DNA of 64,000 nucleotides from Pirellulales bacterium. GTDB lineage: Bacteria > Planctomycetota > Planctomycetia > Pirellulales > Thermoguttaceae. Under the pieces are notes generated by a model, which did no database searches, had not been told where the DNA came from, and saw nothing but the letters and a program-made list of their open reading frames with translations. Positions 9,686-18,987 of this stretch are shown here, piece by piece. The position numbers and the translations under genes were made by a program. Numbering within the stretch: the first letter of the stretch is position 1; every line of letters begins with the position of its first letter. The DNA lies in assembly GCA_016931075.1 (NCBI GenBank), contig JAFGFF010000118.1:1-64000 (forward strand), read 5' to 3'.

Positions 9686-10851
9686 GACGGGAGCACTCCT
9701 GAGGAAGCAGGGGTCGTTTGGGCAACGTCCTCGATGAACCGGTCGATCCGCTCGCGTGTGACGTGGGGCATGACCATGACGTGCGCGAGCTTGTGCTGGA
9801 CGGCCAGTTGCCACTTGCTGACTGTCTCGGGCGTCGGCCGGTCGAAGACGACGGTGACCGAATTGCGGTGTCGCCAGGCATGGCAGCCGATCTTGTTGAG
9901 CTGTTCGACCGCGTAGTCGGCCGTGTCGAAACAGTGCTCGATCCGCCGCTTGAAACCGTCCAGCCCGACCGTGCGGAAGGCGTACCACAGGAACAACGGC
10001 GTGATCGCGTTACGCGAGCCGAGAATCGTCGTGTCGAGCGTGACAATGTATTCGATGTTTCGGGCGATCCGGTCGACGTGCTCTTTCTTGGCCAGGCAGA
10101 CGCCGCAGGGGATCGGCGAGCCGATCATCTTGTGGCCGCTGATCGAGATGCTGTCGATGCCCGAGGCGAAGTTCCACGGCGGCGGATCGTCGACGAACGG
10201 CAGGATCATGCCGCTCAGGGCCGCGTCGGCGTGAATATAGTGCCGGGGGATGGCCAGATCGTCGAGAATCTGGCGGATGCCGTCCAGGTCGTCGACGGCT
10301 CCTTTCATCGTGGTGCCGATGTTGGCGAAAATGATCGGAGGCACGTCGCGGTGGATCCGGATCGTCTCGCGCAGGTCCTCCAGGTCGATCCGCCCGTCCG
10401 AATCACTTTTGATCATGACGTTGCGGACTCGCAGGCAGCGGAGGATTTTGCTGACCGAGTAGTGGGTGTCCTCGCTGTAGTAAACCAACCCGTCGGGCAA
10501 CAGCTCGCGGCCCAGGAAGATGCCGTACAAGTTCCCTTCGGTCCCGCCGCTGGTGATGTATCCCCAGATCGAATCCTCCGGCGCGGCGGTCAGCTTCTGG
10601 AAGATGCCCAGAACCTCCAATTCGAACTTGTGGGTGTTCAGATGGAAGTTGCCAGGCACGAACGGATCGCCCACGTTGTTCAGCGGGTAGCCTAAAAACG
10701 GATAGAGAGGGCTGTAGTCGAAAACGGTCGAACAGGGATAGCCAATAAACACCTTGGCTTCCCGCTCGATCACCGCGTACAGGTCGTCCAGCCGCTTCTG
10801 GTCCTCCGCCGAAAGCGGAGACGCTTTTAATATCTTGTGCATCATGCTCAT
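9682..10851 (-). CDS. PLP-dependent group II decarboxylase, histidine-decarboxylase-like
   Basis: The protein has about 389 residues. It matches the bacterial histidine decarboxylase / plant serine decarboxylase branch almost throughout: IGYP, FDYSPLYPFLGYPLNNVGDP, WGYITSGGTEGN, YYSEDTHYSVSKI, and the PLP lysine in SGHKMIG. It should decarboxylate an amino acid to its amine; histidine to histamine is the first guess, serine to ethanolamine an alternative. The start is uncertain. Family resemblance begins at LSAEDQKRLDDL, so ATG 10851 is used; ATGs at 10917 and 11046 would add a segment without family resemblance. The 4-nt overlap with the downstream ACT gene points to a two-gene operon. Confidence 0.85.
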   Translation of the reverse strand: MSMMHKILKASPLSAEDQKRLDDLYAVIEREAKVFIGYPCSTVFDYSPLYPFLGYPLNNVGDPFVPGNFHLNTHKFELEVLGIFQKLTAAPEDSIWGYITSGGTEGNLYGIFLGRELLPDGLVYYSEDTHYSVSKILRCLRVRNVMIKSDSDGRIDLEDLRETIRIHRDVPPIIFANIGTTMKGAVDDLDGIRQILDDLAIPRHYIHADAALSGMILPFVDDPPPWNFASGIDSISISGHKMIGSPIPCGVCLAKKEHVDRIARNIEYIVTLDTTILGSRNAITPLFLWYAFRTVGLDGFKRRIEHCFDTADYAVEQLNKIGCHAWRHRNSVTVVFDRPTPETVSKWQLAVQHKLAHVMVMPHVTRERIDRFIEDVAQTTPASSGVLPS

Positions 10852-11112
10852 CACGTGGGCCGGCGTTGTGGTTGGAATCTCCGTGGGAACGGGCCTCCAG
10901 CCCTGGATTGTATTCATCCACCCCAACTGGGCAACGGCCGTGGGAAACGGGGATTGGAGGGCATAACCTGACCTACACACAACTAGACGGGGGGGCTCTA
11001 GGCCCCACCTTGTGTTCGCATTGACACCGACGGGGCGAATCTCCATAATCCGCCCCCTTCGAGTGTACTGGTCCAGGCCCACGCATTCCTCGTCTCAAAT
11101 CTCGGCCGGCCC

Positions 11113-12246
11113 GTGATGACTCAGGCCTATCGATCTTGCGCTGCTGATCGCGCCCGCATGGGCTGGCGATCGGTTTGCGCGTTGGGCGCCTGGGCAATGA
11201 TCTTGCTTGTGTGTTCGGTCGGGGCGACGGGCGCAAACGGAGCTGGGCTGCGGTTCTTGGATCCACTCGATCTGGAACCGCCCGTGTCGTTCGAGCCGCT
11301 TCTGGCCGACGACCCGGTGGAGGCCGAATCGACGCCGTTTCGGCCGCCGGCGGAAGACGCCCGATACACGCGGTGGTCGGCGCTGCTCGAAGCCGAAGAA
11401 CCCCTGACGACAACACCCAGTTCGGTCGTGCGGACGTTGCCCGCCGCACCGACCGTGGCTGATCCGATGTGGCAGACGCCGGGCCCGGCCGGTCCGATCT
11501 GGGCCAACCCGCAACCGTTGCTCGGCGGGCCCATGCCGCCACGGCGAAGGGGCCTGGCCAGTTTCTTCGGACCGCGCGGCGACGGCCGGAATCAAGGGGT
11601 CGGGCAGCCGCTTCTATGCGAAAGCTGGCGGTACCGGCCGTTTGGGATCGGTTGGTTCATGGGCATGATGCACGGCAGCACGCTGGTCAACCACTGGACA
11701 GGCACCGATACAGGGTATTTTGGCGGCTACCGGCTCACGTGGGACTACGACCACTACTGGGGCTGCGAATTCCGCTACGGGTTCGGCTCGCTGCCGCAGT
11801 GGGACAGCGCCGGGGCCAAGGCGGCCCAAGAGGCGGCCGACACGGCGCGCGGCCTGACGCCGGCCGACCCCGAGTGGCACCGCTACGACCACCGGCGCGA
11901 CGCGTCCGTGGCCGTCTGGGACGTCAGTCTCGTCTATTACCCCTGGGGCGACGCGGCCTGGCGGCCCTACGCCCTGATGGGTTTTGGCGGCGCTCGGGTG
12001 TCTTTCGACGATCGCCTGGCCGAGCACTACGTCCGCCGAACCTTCGCCATGCCGATGGGCTTTGGCGTGAAATACCGCTGGAACGAGCGACTGGCCCTGC
12101 GGATCGAAGTGCTGGACAACATCATCTTCGGCCACCGGAACGTCGAGACCCAGCACAACCTTTCGTTGGTGGCCGGCGTCGAGATCCGGTTTGGTGGCAC
12201 CCGCAAAGCCTACTGGCCCTGGAACCCGGGCCGCCACTACTGGTAG
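11113..12246 (+). CDS. predicted outer-membrane beta-barrel protein
   Basis: The protein has 377 residues. An uncleaved start gives a signal segment from about residue 16 to 44 (GWRSVCALGAWAMILLVCSV). A proline-rich linker to about 165 follows. The C-terminal 200 residues alternate aromatic and small residues in beta-strand fashion (FGGYRLTWDYDHYWGCEFRYGF, VSLVYYPWGDAAWRPYALMGFGG, FGVKYRWNERLALRIEVLDN, LSLVAGVEIRFGG), typical of small OmpA-like or OmpW-like barrels. The first codon may be GTG 11113 or ATG 11116; ATG 11158 would place the signal peptide directly at the N-terminus. No function can be assigned beyond an envelope location. It is divergent from the decarboxylase gene. Confidence 0.7.
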   Translation: MMTQAYRSCAADRARMGWRSVCALGAWAMILLVCSVGATGANGAGLRFLDPLDLEPPVSFEPLLADDPVEAESTPFRPPAEDARYTRWSALLEAEEPLTTTPSSVVRTLPAAPTVADPMWQTPGPAGPIWANPQPLLGGPMPPRRRGLASFFGPRGDGRNQGVGQPLLCESWRYRPFGIGWFMGMMHGSTLVNHWTGTDTGYFGGYRLTWDYDHYWGCEFRYGFGSLPQWDSAGAKAAQEAADTARGLTPADPEWHRYDHRRDASVAVWDVSLVYYPWGDAAWRPYALMGFGGARVSFDDRLAEHYVRRTFAMPMGFGVKYRWNERLALRIEVLDNIIFGHRNVETQHNLSLVAGVEIRFGGTRKAYWPWNPGRHYW

Positions 12247-12460
12247 GCCGCCTGCCGAATTGGCAGCCGTTGCCAGAAGAGGTCAAAGAGCTCGATTTGG
12301 CGCTCAGGCTGGATTCCGTAACGTAAACTCTTTTGCACAAGAGGTTTACTGCCAGCCGGCAAGCCGCGGCCCACGGATCGAGGCCGTTGGCACTCGAATT
12401 GCAGCCTCTTTTTCTAGCAAAGGCCCAACCGACGACAGCGTGCCCCTCGGGGTGGAACCG

Positions 12461-12856
12461 ATGAATGCAATCTGTCCTTCTGTCCTGATCACCGACGACG
12501 ACCTGGCGTTTCGCGAAACGCTGCAGGGCGTGTTGGAACCGATGGGATTCCGGATCCTGTTGGCTGGCGACGGGGAGGAGGCCCTGCGGATCGTCCGGAC
12601 CGAGGAAGTCCACGTGATGCTGTTGGACATGCACATGCCCCGGCTGACCGGCCTGGAGACGATCCGGCTGGTCAAGCAATTCCGGGCACTCCTGCCCTGC
12701 ATCCTTCTTTCCGCCCGACTCGACGACCAGATCGTCGAACAGGCCCGGCGTGCCCAGGTCTTCTCCGTCCTGCCCAAGCCCGTCACCCGGCGTCAAATCA
12801 CGGGAACCGTCACCCTGGCCCTGAAGCGGACCTACAACTGGCCCCGTCGGTTGTAG
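12461..12856 (+). CDS. single-domain response regulator
   Basis: The protein is a 131-residue receiver domain with no output domain. The acidic pocket is TDDD (about 11-14), the phospho-acceptor is D56 in MLLDMHMP, the conserved Ser is in LLSAR (84) and the conserved Lys is K106 in LPKPV. Such CheY-like proteins act through protein contacts downstream of a histidine kinase; none is encoded nearby. The open frame extends further upstream, but the receiver fold starts at this ATG, which has GGGGTGG a few bases before it. Confidence 0.85.
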   Translation: MNAICPSVLITDDDLAFRETLQGVLEPMGFRILLAGDGEEALRIVRTEEVHVMLLDMHMPRLTGLETIRLVKQFRALLPCILLSARLDDQIVEQARRAQVFSVLPKPVTRRQITGTVTLALKRTYNWPRRL

Positions 12857-12886
12857 CGGACACCCGAACAGCCTAGGCTCGACCAC

Positions 12887-14128
12887 TCACTTCTTTGGTT
12901 CGTGACGCCTGAGCCATTGTTGGTACTGGGCCGATTTGACGTAGTCGGCGTACTCGGGAGTTTTGAGGACGTCAGTGAGGTCAGCTTGAAATCGTTGTTC
13001 GTAGTCTATGAGCAGACGAGTGAGTTCGTCAAAGTCTTTCTCGGCCAGCGAGAGGTTGACGAGCATCCAGTGTCCGTCAATGAGCGTCGGACCTTCTTTC
13101 ACGGCCTCTTCAGCCAGCCGTTTCGCGTTCTTGGCGTCGCCTTTGGCGCTGTGGATATATGCTCGCATGATATTCAGATAGGGATCGCCTCCAACGGCCT
13201 TGTCTAGTTGGTCGACGCAGGCCAGAGCCTTGTCATACTCCTTTCGAAGGATGTAGAAGTCAAGGGACACCATCGCCATGCAGGGATCGTTGGGGTGAAA
13301 TCGTTTCAAATCGACAATTGCATTGAAATGTTGCTGTTCATCACCAAGTTGGCTGGCCGCGTTCATGCGGAAGAGCAGTACAGTTTTGTCCTTCTGCAAC
13401 AAGGCAGGAAGGCGTGAGTAGATGGCCAACACCTGTTGGTATTGTCCATCTCTAATCGCTAAGCCCATCGCCAGGATGTCTTGCGAATGTTTTACATAAT
13501 CATGCTCCTCCTGAGTCAATCGTGCCAGAACCGATTTCGAGGCTTCGGCAGCGACAATCAAGAAACCGCGGCGTATTGACTTTGCAGACGATTCGCCCAC
13601 GTTGTGAGAGAATAGGTCAATTGCCCTGACATTGCCATTGGGCTCCTTCACGACAGTCCAGTCGTGGTAGTTTACGCCGCCCTCGGGAAGCAAAATGCGA
13701 AAACGCACCCGTTTCTGCCCATCGACCGTGACAATCTTGAGCAGATCATAGCTGCCACCTTTTTCGAGTGCTCCAACAAGCATTGAACCATATGAGAATC
13801 CCAGTCTTGCCATATCTCTAGCTTCTCGGATGAACTGGCGACGAGCACTCTCGACCCCCGGGATTCCGCCCGTGGCCGACTCGAGGATGGCGTCTAAATC
13901 AATAAGTCGATCAAGCGCCGCGTTGTCGCCAGTGCGGATAGCCTCTTTGATCTTGGCCGCGAATTGCCGGCACTCCTCATCACTTGGCATCGTGCCGGTC
14001 TTTGCAGCCGTCGACTGAACAGGTTTCGTACTCGGCTTACTACTGGCTGAATCGCGACAACCGCACGCCAGGACAACGCTAATCGCGAGCAATGGCCAAT
14101 AGGCCCCGATTTCTCGCTGCCATCTCAT
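12887..14128 (-). CDS. lipoprotein with TPR-like repeats, function unknown
   Basis: The protein has 413 residues. It starts MRWQREIGAYWPLLAISVVLACGC, a signal peptide with a lipobox (LACGC, Cys at about 24), so it should be lipid-anchored in the cytoplasmic or outer membrane. The start is clear: AGGAGG lies 7 nt before ATG 14128, whereas a longer frame has no such site. Residues about 50-220 have no recognised family. Residues about 230-390 are helical and TPR-like (AMGLAIRDGQYQQVLAIYSRLP, RAYIHSAKGDAKNAKRLAEEAVKEGP). It may be a scaffold or stress-response lipoprotein; this is inference. Confidence 0.65.
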   Translation of the reverse strand: MRWQREIGAYWPLLAISVVLACGCRDSASSKPSTKPVQSTAAKTGTMPSDEECRQFAAKIKEAIRTGDNAALDRLIDLDAILESATGGIPGVESARRQFIREARDMARLGFSYGSMLVGALEKGGSYDLLKIVTVDGQKRVRFRILLPEGGVNYHDWTVVKEPNGNVRAIDLFSHNVGESSAKSIRRGFLIVAAEASKSVLARLTQEEHDYVKHSQDILAMGLAIRDGQYQQVLAIYSRLPALLQKDKTVLLFRMNAASQLGDEQQHFNAIVDLKRFHPNDPCMAMVSLDFYILRKEYDKALACVDQLDKAVGGDPYLNIMRAYIHSAKGDAKNAKRLAEEAVKEGPTLIDGHWMLVNLSLAEKDFDELTRLLIDYEQRFQADLTDVLKTPEYADYVKSAQYQQWLRRHEPKK

Positions 14129-14213
14129 GAGAATGCCTCCTGGTTCATTCACTTGTGAGAATTCAACGACAACCCGCGAGGCGAACAAGTTGCAGCAAGG
14201 AAGTCGTGGGCGG

Positions 14214-14768
14214 CTACTTCGTCTGTTTCGCCTGTTGAAGGGCCTTGAGCATGGTCTCGATGGCCGGGTCGTTCTTGTCGCGGCAGAGGAGGGTGACGTG
14301 CAGCAGCAGGTCGCCCACGCCGAGGCCGGCGCTGACGGCGTAGGGGAATTCGCCCGGCTTGGGCGCTTTGTCCGTTACGAGGAAGTAGTAGCCCGAGCTG
14401 GTGGCGCCTTTGATTTCTTTAAGCTCGACCTGCTTCTCGACCGCTTTGGGAAGCATCTGGGTGCGCATCGCTCCGACAAGGCGTTTGACGTTCTCGGCGT
14501 TGTTGAACGTCGGGTCGTTCTTCGGGCTCCAGAAGGGCGTGACGAGAATCTCGAATGCGTTTCCCTGGGCTGGCGCGAGCATGATCAGCGGGACGGGCAG
14601 CCCGGGCGCGTTCTTGATCGACTGCTTCCAATCGGCCGGCAGGTTCAAGACAAGATTTCCGTGTTGGGGTACGGCGAACGTGCGTTCCTTCATCTCGGTG
14701 GCGGTGGCCGTCATGGCGGTCGTGGTCAGAATGGTCATGGCGAGAGAGATTTGGCGAACAGTCCGCAT
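14214..14768 (-). CDS. secreted protein of unknown function
   Basis: The protein has 184 residues with an N-terminal signal peptide (RTVRQISLAMTILTTTAMTATA, about 2-23). The mature part has a mixed alpha/beta pattern (LVLNLPADWKQSIKN, FEILVTPFWSP, GYYFLVTDKAPKPGEFPYAVSAGLGVGDLLLHVTLLCRD), suggesting a small secreted or periplasmic globular protein. The much longer open frame that continues upstream on this strand runs antisense through the M23 peptidase gene and is not coding. The ATG at 14768 is the only start directly before a signal peptide. No family recognised. Confidence 0.7.
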   Translation of the reverse strand: MRTVRQISLAMTILTTTAMTATATEMKERTFAVPQHGNLVLNLPADWKQSIKNAPGLPVPLIMLAPAQGNAFEILVTPFWSPKNDPTFNNAENVKRLVGAMRTQMLPKAVEKQVELKEIKGATSSGYYFLVTDKAPKPGEFPYAVSAGLGVGDLLLHVTLLCRDKNDPAIETMLKALQQAKQTK

Positions 14769-14842
14769 GTTGATGACTCCGTAGGCTGAATGGTCGTTGG
14801 TTGGGCAGTGGAGATGTAATTTCGACGTCGCACGCTTGTCCC

Positions 14843-14901
14843 GGACGCGACGGAGCGCGTCCCTCCAGAGATGTGTTGGAGGGCCACGCTCCGTCGTGGC
14901 C
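14843..14901. repeat. REP pair (CTCCGT-loop group), tetranucleotides facing inwards
   Basis: Two hairpins lie in opposite orientation. The minus unit (14843-14866) reads GGAG then stem GGACGCG / CGCGTCC; the plus unit (14878-14901) reads GGAG then stem GGCCACG / CGTGGCC. Both loops are exactly CTCCGT. Here the GGAG tags face each other, unlike most pairs in this window. The pair lies in the 372-bp divergent gap between 14768 and 15141, which otherwise shows no gene. Confidence 0.8.
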
Positions 14902-15140
14902 GAGGGCTGGCGCTTGGGCAGATTGTACCACCCTTCCTCATGCGCGGAAGGGGATAGGTCCGTGTTTTCAGTCGTCCCTTTGCATGCAAGATACGTCTTC
15001 CCGCCGAAAAACGGGCCAGTTTCCGGCCGGCCTGTGAAGGATTGCAGATAGCCTTCCCGGTCCGCCGCGTGGCCTAGACTTTGGAAGAGCGAAACCTGCA
15101 ACCGGCGGGCTCTTTTCGGTTCCCTCGGAGGTCCACGTCC

Positions 15141-16100
15141 ATGCGTTCTCGAAACCTGATTATCACGGTCCTTGCCGGCGTCTTGTTTGCGTTTTCCTCG
15201 ACGTCTCTTTTGGCGCAGAACGGCATGAGGCCGTCGAACGTCCAGCCGGTGGGGCCTGTCTACTCGCTGCCGTATGAACCGGGCGCCACGTTCCTGGTCG
15301 GCCAAGGCTATTTGGAGTTTCCTACCCACGAAGGCATCTATGCCATCGATTGGCTCATGCCGGAGGAAACGCCCATCGTCGCCGCGCGAGCCGGCGTCAT
15401 CGTCGAAGTTGTCGATTCGTTTTCCCAGTCGGGCATGACGGAAGACATGAAGCAGAAGGGCAACTTCGTCCGCATCCAACACGACGACGGCAGCCGCGCC
15501 CTCTACTATCACCTTGCCCAAAACGGCGCGAAGGTGAAGGTCGGCCAACGAGTCGAAGAGGGTCAGAGGATCGCGCTGTCGGGCAACACGGGCTTCTCGG
15601 CCACGCCCCATCTCCACTTCGAGGTCGATCGGCCCGAGAACGGGAAGTACGCCTCCGTGCCGACGCTGTTCAAGTCGGGCACGGACGAGCCGTTCGACGT
15701 TGTGCGCGGTGGAAAGTATACCGCCCCGGGTGGAAAAGACCCGAGCGAAAGAACTCTGGCCGACAAAGGACCTCTGCAAGGCGTGAAAGGGACGGGCGAG
15801 CTCTCGTCGATACGTCCGCGCATGATCGCGATGGTCCGGGCGGAAAAGGATCCCCAAAAGGCCGCGACGCTGCTCAAACGGCACTTGCTCGACCACCGAG
15901 CGGAGTATCACAAGAAGTACAAAGACACGTTCGCGAAGAGCCGGACGGGCGACAAACCGTCGATGAAGGAGTTGGGGCTGTTCCTCGACGACATGGACCT
16001 TCAATCGCAACCCGACGTCGCCCGACTGCTCGTCGATCCGGCCTCCGCCAACACGGCCAACGAGGCCCTGATGATCTGGTGGGAACTGTACTCGCCGTGA
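15141..16100 (+). CDS. secreted M23 (LytM-type) peptidase
   Basis: The protein has 319 residues with a signal peptide (MRSRNLIITVLAGVLFAFSSTSLLAQ). The M23 domain spans about 45-190: THEGIYAID carries the first zinc His and Asp of HxGxxxxD, and HLHFEV carries the last His. Typical features between are AARAGVIVEVVD, FVRIQHDDGS, LYYHL and GQRIALSGNTGFSATP. These enzymes cut peptide cross-links or act as regulators at the cell wall. The C-terminal 120 residues are charged, helical and unassigned. GGAGG lies 10 nt before the ATG. Planctomycetes have peptidoglycan, so a cell-wall role is plausible, but lysis of other cells is possible too. Confidence 0.85.
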   Translation: MRSRNLIITVLAGVLFAFSSTSLLAQNGMRPSNVQPVGPVYSLPYEPGATFLVGQGYLEFPTHEGIYAIDWLMPEETPIVAARAGVIVEVVDSFSQSGMTEDMKQKGNFVRIQHDDGSRALYYHLAQNGAKVKVGQRVEEGQRIALSGNTGFSATPHLHFEVDRPENGKYASVPTLFKSGTDEPFDVVRGGKYTAPGGKDPSERTLADKGPLQGVKGTGELSSIRPRMIAMVRAEKDPQKAATLLKRHLLDHRAEYHKKYKDTFAKSRTGDKPSMKELGLFLDDMDLQSQPDVARLLVDPASANTANEALMIWWELYSP

Positions 16101-16110
16101 GCCGGCGGCG

Positions 16111-17052
16111 TTACCCTCGCGGATGAAACTGCTGGTGGACCGCCTTGAGCCGGGTGGGGTCGACGTGGGTGTAAATCTGGGTGGTGGCGATGCTGGCGTG
16201 GCCCAGCATCTCTTGCACTTGGCGAAGATCGGCCCCACCGGCCAGCATGTGCGTGGCGAAACTGTGGCGGAGTGTGTGGGGGCTGACGTCCTCGGGCACT
16301 TCGGCACGCCGGGCGTAACGTTTTAATAACTCCCACACCCGTTCGCGACGCAGACGCCGGCCACGATAGGACAAAAGCAGCCAAGGCGGATCGCTTGGCC
16401 ATCGCGCGGCCAGCTTGGGACGTTCGTTTTGCAGATAGGCCTCGACGGCCTGAACGGCCCGATCGCCCAAGAGGACGAGCCGCTGCTTGTCGCCCTTGCC
16501 TTTGCACAGGCAGTAGCCCTGGTCGAGATGGACGTCGGCCTGCTTTAGTGAGGTCAGTTCCGACGCGCGGCAGCCGGTGGCGTAGAGCAGTTCGAGCAGG
16601 GCCCGATCGCGTTGCCAGCATGCGTCCCGGGCGGTCGGCGCGGCCAGGAGCCGGTCGACCTGCTGAGGGCTCAAGACGTGGGGGATCCGCTCCCACAGTT
16701 TCTGGCTGCCCAACAGCTCGGCCAGGTTCTCGTCGAGCTGGCCTTCGAGCTGCAGATAGCGGAAGAAGACCTTCAGCGACACGAGGTGCCGGGCGATCGA
16801 CGCCGGGGCCAATTTCTGACCGTGCAGCCAGGCCGGATAATCGGCCAGGTCCTGGACGGTCAGCCCGGTGATGGGTCGGCCCGCCAGCCAGGTGGTGAAC
16901 CGCGTCAGGTCCCGCCGGTACGCGGCCACCGTGTTTTCGGACAAGTGGCATTCGCCGGCCGAATAGGCCACGAACGCATCGACCCAGGCCCCACTCTGGT
17001 TGCGGGGGGCCGGGCGTTGCGGGCGAACACGTTTTCGTCGAGAAACGGCCAT
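16111..17052 (-). CDS. xerD: tyrosine recombinase, XerD/XerC type
   Basis: The protein has 313 residues. An N-terminal SAM-like domain (about 20-105; SENTVAAYRRDLTRFTTWL) is followed by the catalytic domain. Catalytic residues are visible: Arg in TGCRASELTSL, Lys in GKGDKQR, His and Arg in SPHTLRHSFATHML, His in LGHASIATTQIYTHV and the nucleophilic Tyr in the same motif. Length and motifs fit the chromosome-dimer recombinases XerC/XerD rather than phage integrases; XerD is the better match, but the two cannot be separated safely here. No att sites, phage genes or tRNA are adjacent. Starting at ATG 17052 removes an unrelated 36-residue extension. Confidence 0.88.
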   Translation of the reverse strand: MAVSRRKRVRPQRPAPRNQSGAWVDAFVAYSAGECHLSENTVAAYRRDLTRFTTWLAGRPITGLTVQDLADYPAWLHGQKLAPASIARHLVSLKVFFRYLQLEGQLDENLAELLGSQKLWERIPHVLSPQQVDRLLAAPTARDACWQRDRALLELLYATGCRASELTSLKQADVHLDQGYCLCKGKGDKQRLVLLGDRAVQAVEAYLQNERPKLAARWPSDPPWLLLSYRGRRLRRERVWELLKRYARRAEVPEDVSPHTLRHSFATHMLAGGADLRQVQEMLGHASIATTQIYTHVDPTRLKAVHQQFHPRG

Positions 17053-17207
17053 ATTCCTGGTGTCGGACACCCAGCCCGGCCGTCTGAAGCCGAACCCCAC
17101 CACTGCCCGCCCCGCCGCCCGTCCGGTACAATCGGTCCATGGCCGGAAGGAGGGGGGCACCCGAGCCTTCGCCGCGAAGAGTAAAACAAGAGACTTAGGA
17201 GACGCTC

Positions 17208-18215
17208 ATGGCTGCCCGAGCGATGCCGGTGGTTGCGTTGTCGGAGATGGCGCATGGGGACGAGGCCGATCTGTTCGTTCTGCTGACGGCCAAGGAGGAG
17301 TTGACCACGCGGGACGGGAAGCCGTATTTCAAGGTCACGTTTCGCGACGCGCGGCGGGAGGTGAGCTTTCCGATCTGGGACAATTCGCCTTGGGCGGCCG
17401 ACTGCCGTGACCGGTGGACGCCGGGGGCGTTCTACAAGCTTCGGGCCGTCTATCGCGAGACGAACTACGGGCCGCAGTTGGACATCCGCAAGATCCGCGA
17501 GACGATCGACGACGACGCGGCCGACGGATTCGATCCGGCCATGTGCGTTGCCCGATCGCGATTCGAGCCCGAGGACATGTTCGCCGACCTGCTCGGTCTG
17601 ATCCGCGAGCGGATCGGCAACGGGGCCCTTCGGGCACTGGTCGAGTCAGTTTTGGTCGACCACCGCGAAGCCTGGCTAACCCAACCGGCCGCCCGGCACA
17701 ACCACCACGCCTATGCGGCCGGGTTGTTGGAACACACGTTGAGCGTCACGCAAACGTGCGTCTACCTGGCCGACAAGTACGCCGAGTATTACCCGGAGAT
17801 GACTCCGCCGCTGGACCCCGATCTGGTCGTCGCCGGGGGCGTGCTCCACGACGTGGGCAAGATCCGCGAGCTTCGCCAGGACCCGACCGGCACGACCTAC
17901 ACGCCCGAGGGCGAGCTGATTGGCCATCTGCTGCAAGGCCGCGACATGCTCCGCGAGGCGGCGGCCGCCCATCCGATCGACAACGAAACGCTCCTGCGTC
18001 TGGAGCATCTCTTGCTCGCCCATCAACGTCTGCCCGAGTGGGGCTCGCCCAAACCGCCCATGACGCCCGAGGCCCTGCTAGTCCACTACGCCGACGACGT
18101 TGACGCGAAGTTCCACATGATGGCCGCCATCCTCCGCGACGACACGACCCCGGGCCCCGTCACGTCGCGGAAGAACGCCTTGGGGCACAAGGTGTTCCGG
18201 GGGTCAAGGGGATAA
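17208..18215 (+). CDS. YhaM-like OB-fold/HD-domain 3'-5' exoribonuclease
   Basis: The protein has 335 residues. An N-terminal OB-fold (about 20-105; FVLLTAKEELTTRDGKPYFKVTFRDARREVSFPIWD) is followed by an HD domain. HD motifs are HNHHAYAAGLLEHTLSV, VAGGVLHDVGKIREL, LIGHLLQG, and a C-terminal HQRLPEWGSPK and LVHYADDVDAKF, as in the YhaM/CbfI family of 3'-5' exonucleases. It should act on RNA or single-stranded DNA in the cytoplasm. TTAGGAGACGCTC directly before the ATG fixes the start. It is divergent from the recombinase gene. Confidence 0.82.
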   Translation: MAARAMPVVALSEMAHGDEADLFVLLTAKEELTTRDGKPYFKVTFRDARREVSFPIWDNSPWAADCRDRWTPGAFYKLRAVYRETNYGPQLDIRKIRETIDDDAADGFDPAMCVARSRFEPEDMFADLLGLIRERIGNGALRALVESVLVDHREAWLTQPAARHNHHAYAAGLLEHTLSVTQTCVYLADKYAEYYPEMTPPLDPDLVVAGGVLHDVGKIRELRQDPTGTTYTPEGELIGHLLQGRDMLREAAAAHPIDNETLLRLEHLLLAHQRLPEWGSPKPPMTPEALLVHYADDVDAKFHMMAAILRDDTTPGPVTSRKNALGHKVFRGSRG

Positions 18216-18361
18216 GGGGCTGGGAAATAGGGTGTAGGAGGCGACTTCTGCCGCCGATTGCCCAGCTTAGGAACTTTCCAGCAGAAAATAGAGTCTCATC
18301 TCCACTACCTGCTAACAGCGGGCGAATCCGCGTCAAAACGCCAGGGAGAAGGAGCGCGCAG

Positions 18362-18934
18362 ATGGCCTTTCGATATTTCTGGATTGCGGCAATCGCCTTA
18401 GTGCTGATCTCGACAGCCTGTCAGAAGAGTGGGAATACGGAATCCGGTGAGAAGAAAGCCGTCGTGAAGCCGCTTCAGGGGCTCGAATCGGTCCACCGCG
18501 TCCGACTCGACGTGGTTCTTCCCGTTCTCCTTTTTCCCACTCTTTCGGACAACGAAACGGAGGCCCAACGGAAGGCTCTGCTCGACCACGCGGAAGCACT
18601 ACTCCACGAACAGCTCCCCCAACTGCACACTGACGGTGAGCCGGATGACTGGACGCTCGAATTCCGGCTGGAACGCCAATACGAGAACCTTCCGCCGATG
18701 TCAGCCAAGGTTCGCAACCATTGGACCGTGTGTCGCGTCCGTTTGACCAAGCCTTGCGAGGTCGATGGGCGTAAGGCGATCGCGGTGGCCTACGCCGGTC
18801 CGGTTCTTCGGCCTGAAAACAGAAGCCTCTGGCTTCACCAGGAACGCTGGCCTCGTGACATTGATGGCTCGATAGACCAAGCGATGCCCTCGTTTATCGA
18901 GAACTGGAAAGCGGCGAATCCTGACGCACCTTAG
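18362..18934 (+). CDS. small lipoprotein, function unknown
   Basis: The protein has 190 residues. It starts MAFRYFWIAAIALVLISTAC with the lipobox STAC (Cys 20), so it is a lipoprotein. AAGGAG is 8 nt before the ATG. The mature part (VRLDVVLPVLLFPTLSDNETEAQRKA, WTLEFRLERQYEN, WTVCRVRLTKPCEVDG) has two further cysteines. No family recognised. It lies alone between the YhaM-like gene and a convergent gene. Confidence 0.7.
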   Translation: MAFRYFWIAAIALVLISTACQKSGNTESGEKKAVVKPLQGLESVHRVRLDVVLPVLLFPTLSDNETEAQRKALLDHAEALLHEQLPQLHTDGEPDDWTLEFRLERQYENLPPMSAKVRNHWTVCRVRLTKPCEVDGRKAIAVAYAGPVLRPENRSLWLHQERWPRDIDGSIDQAMPSFIENWKAANPDAP

Positions 18935-18987
18935 GCAGAGAAAACGGTCCGTTCTATTTTTACCGGAAGCAGGACGTCCTCTTCGGT

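Noticed and set aside
14214-16307. 697-residue open frame on the minus strand
   Set aside because: Its upstream part is antisense to the M23 peptidase gene (15141-16100), which has a signal peptide, motifs and a good ribosome binding site. Only the last 184 codons, from ATG 14768, look real.
16111-17052. tyrosine recombinase considered as a phage or island integrase
   Set aside because: Length and motifs fit XerC/XerD, and there are no phage genes, tRNA or att-like direct repeats next to it.
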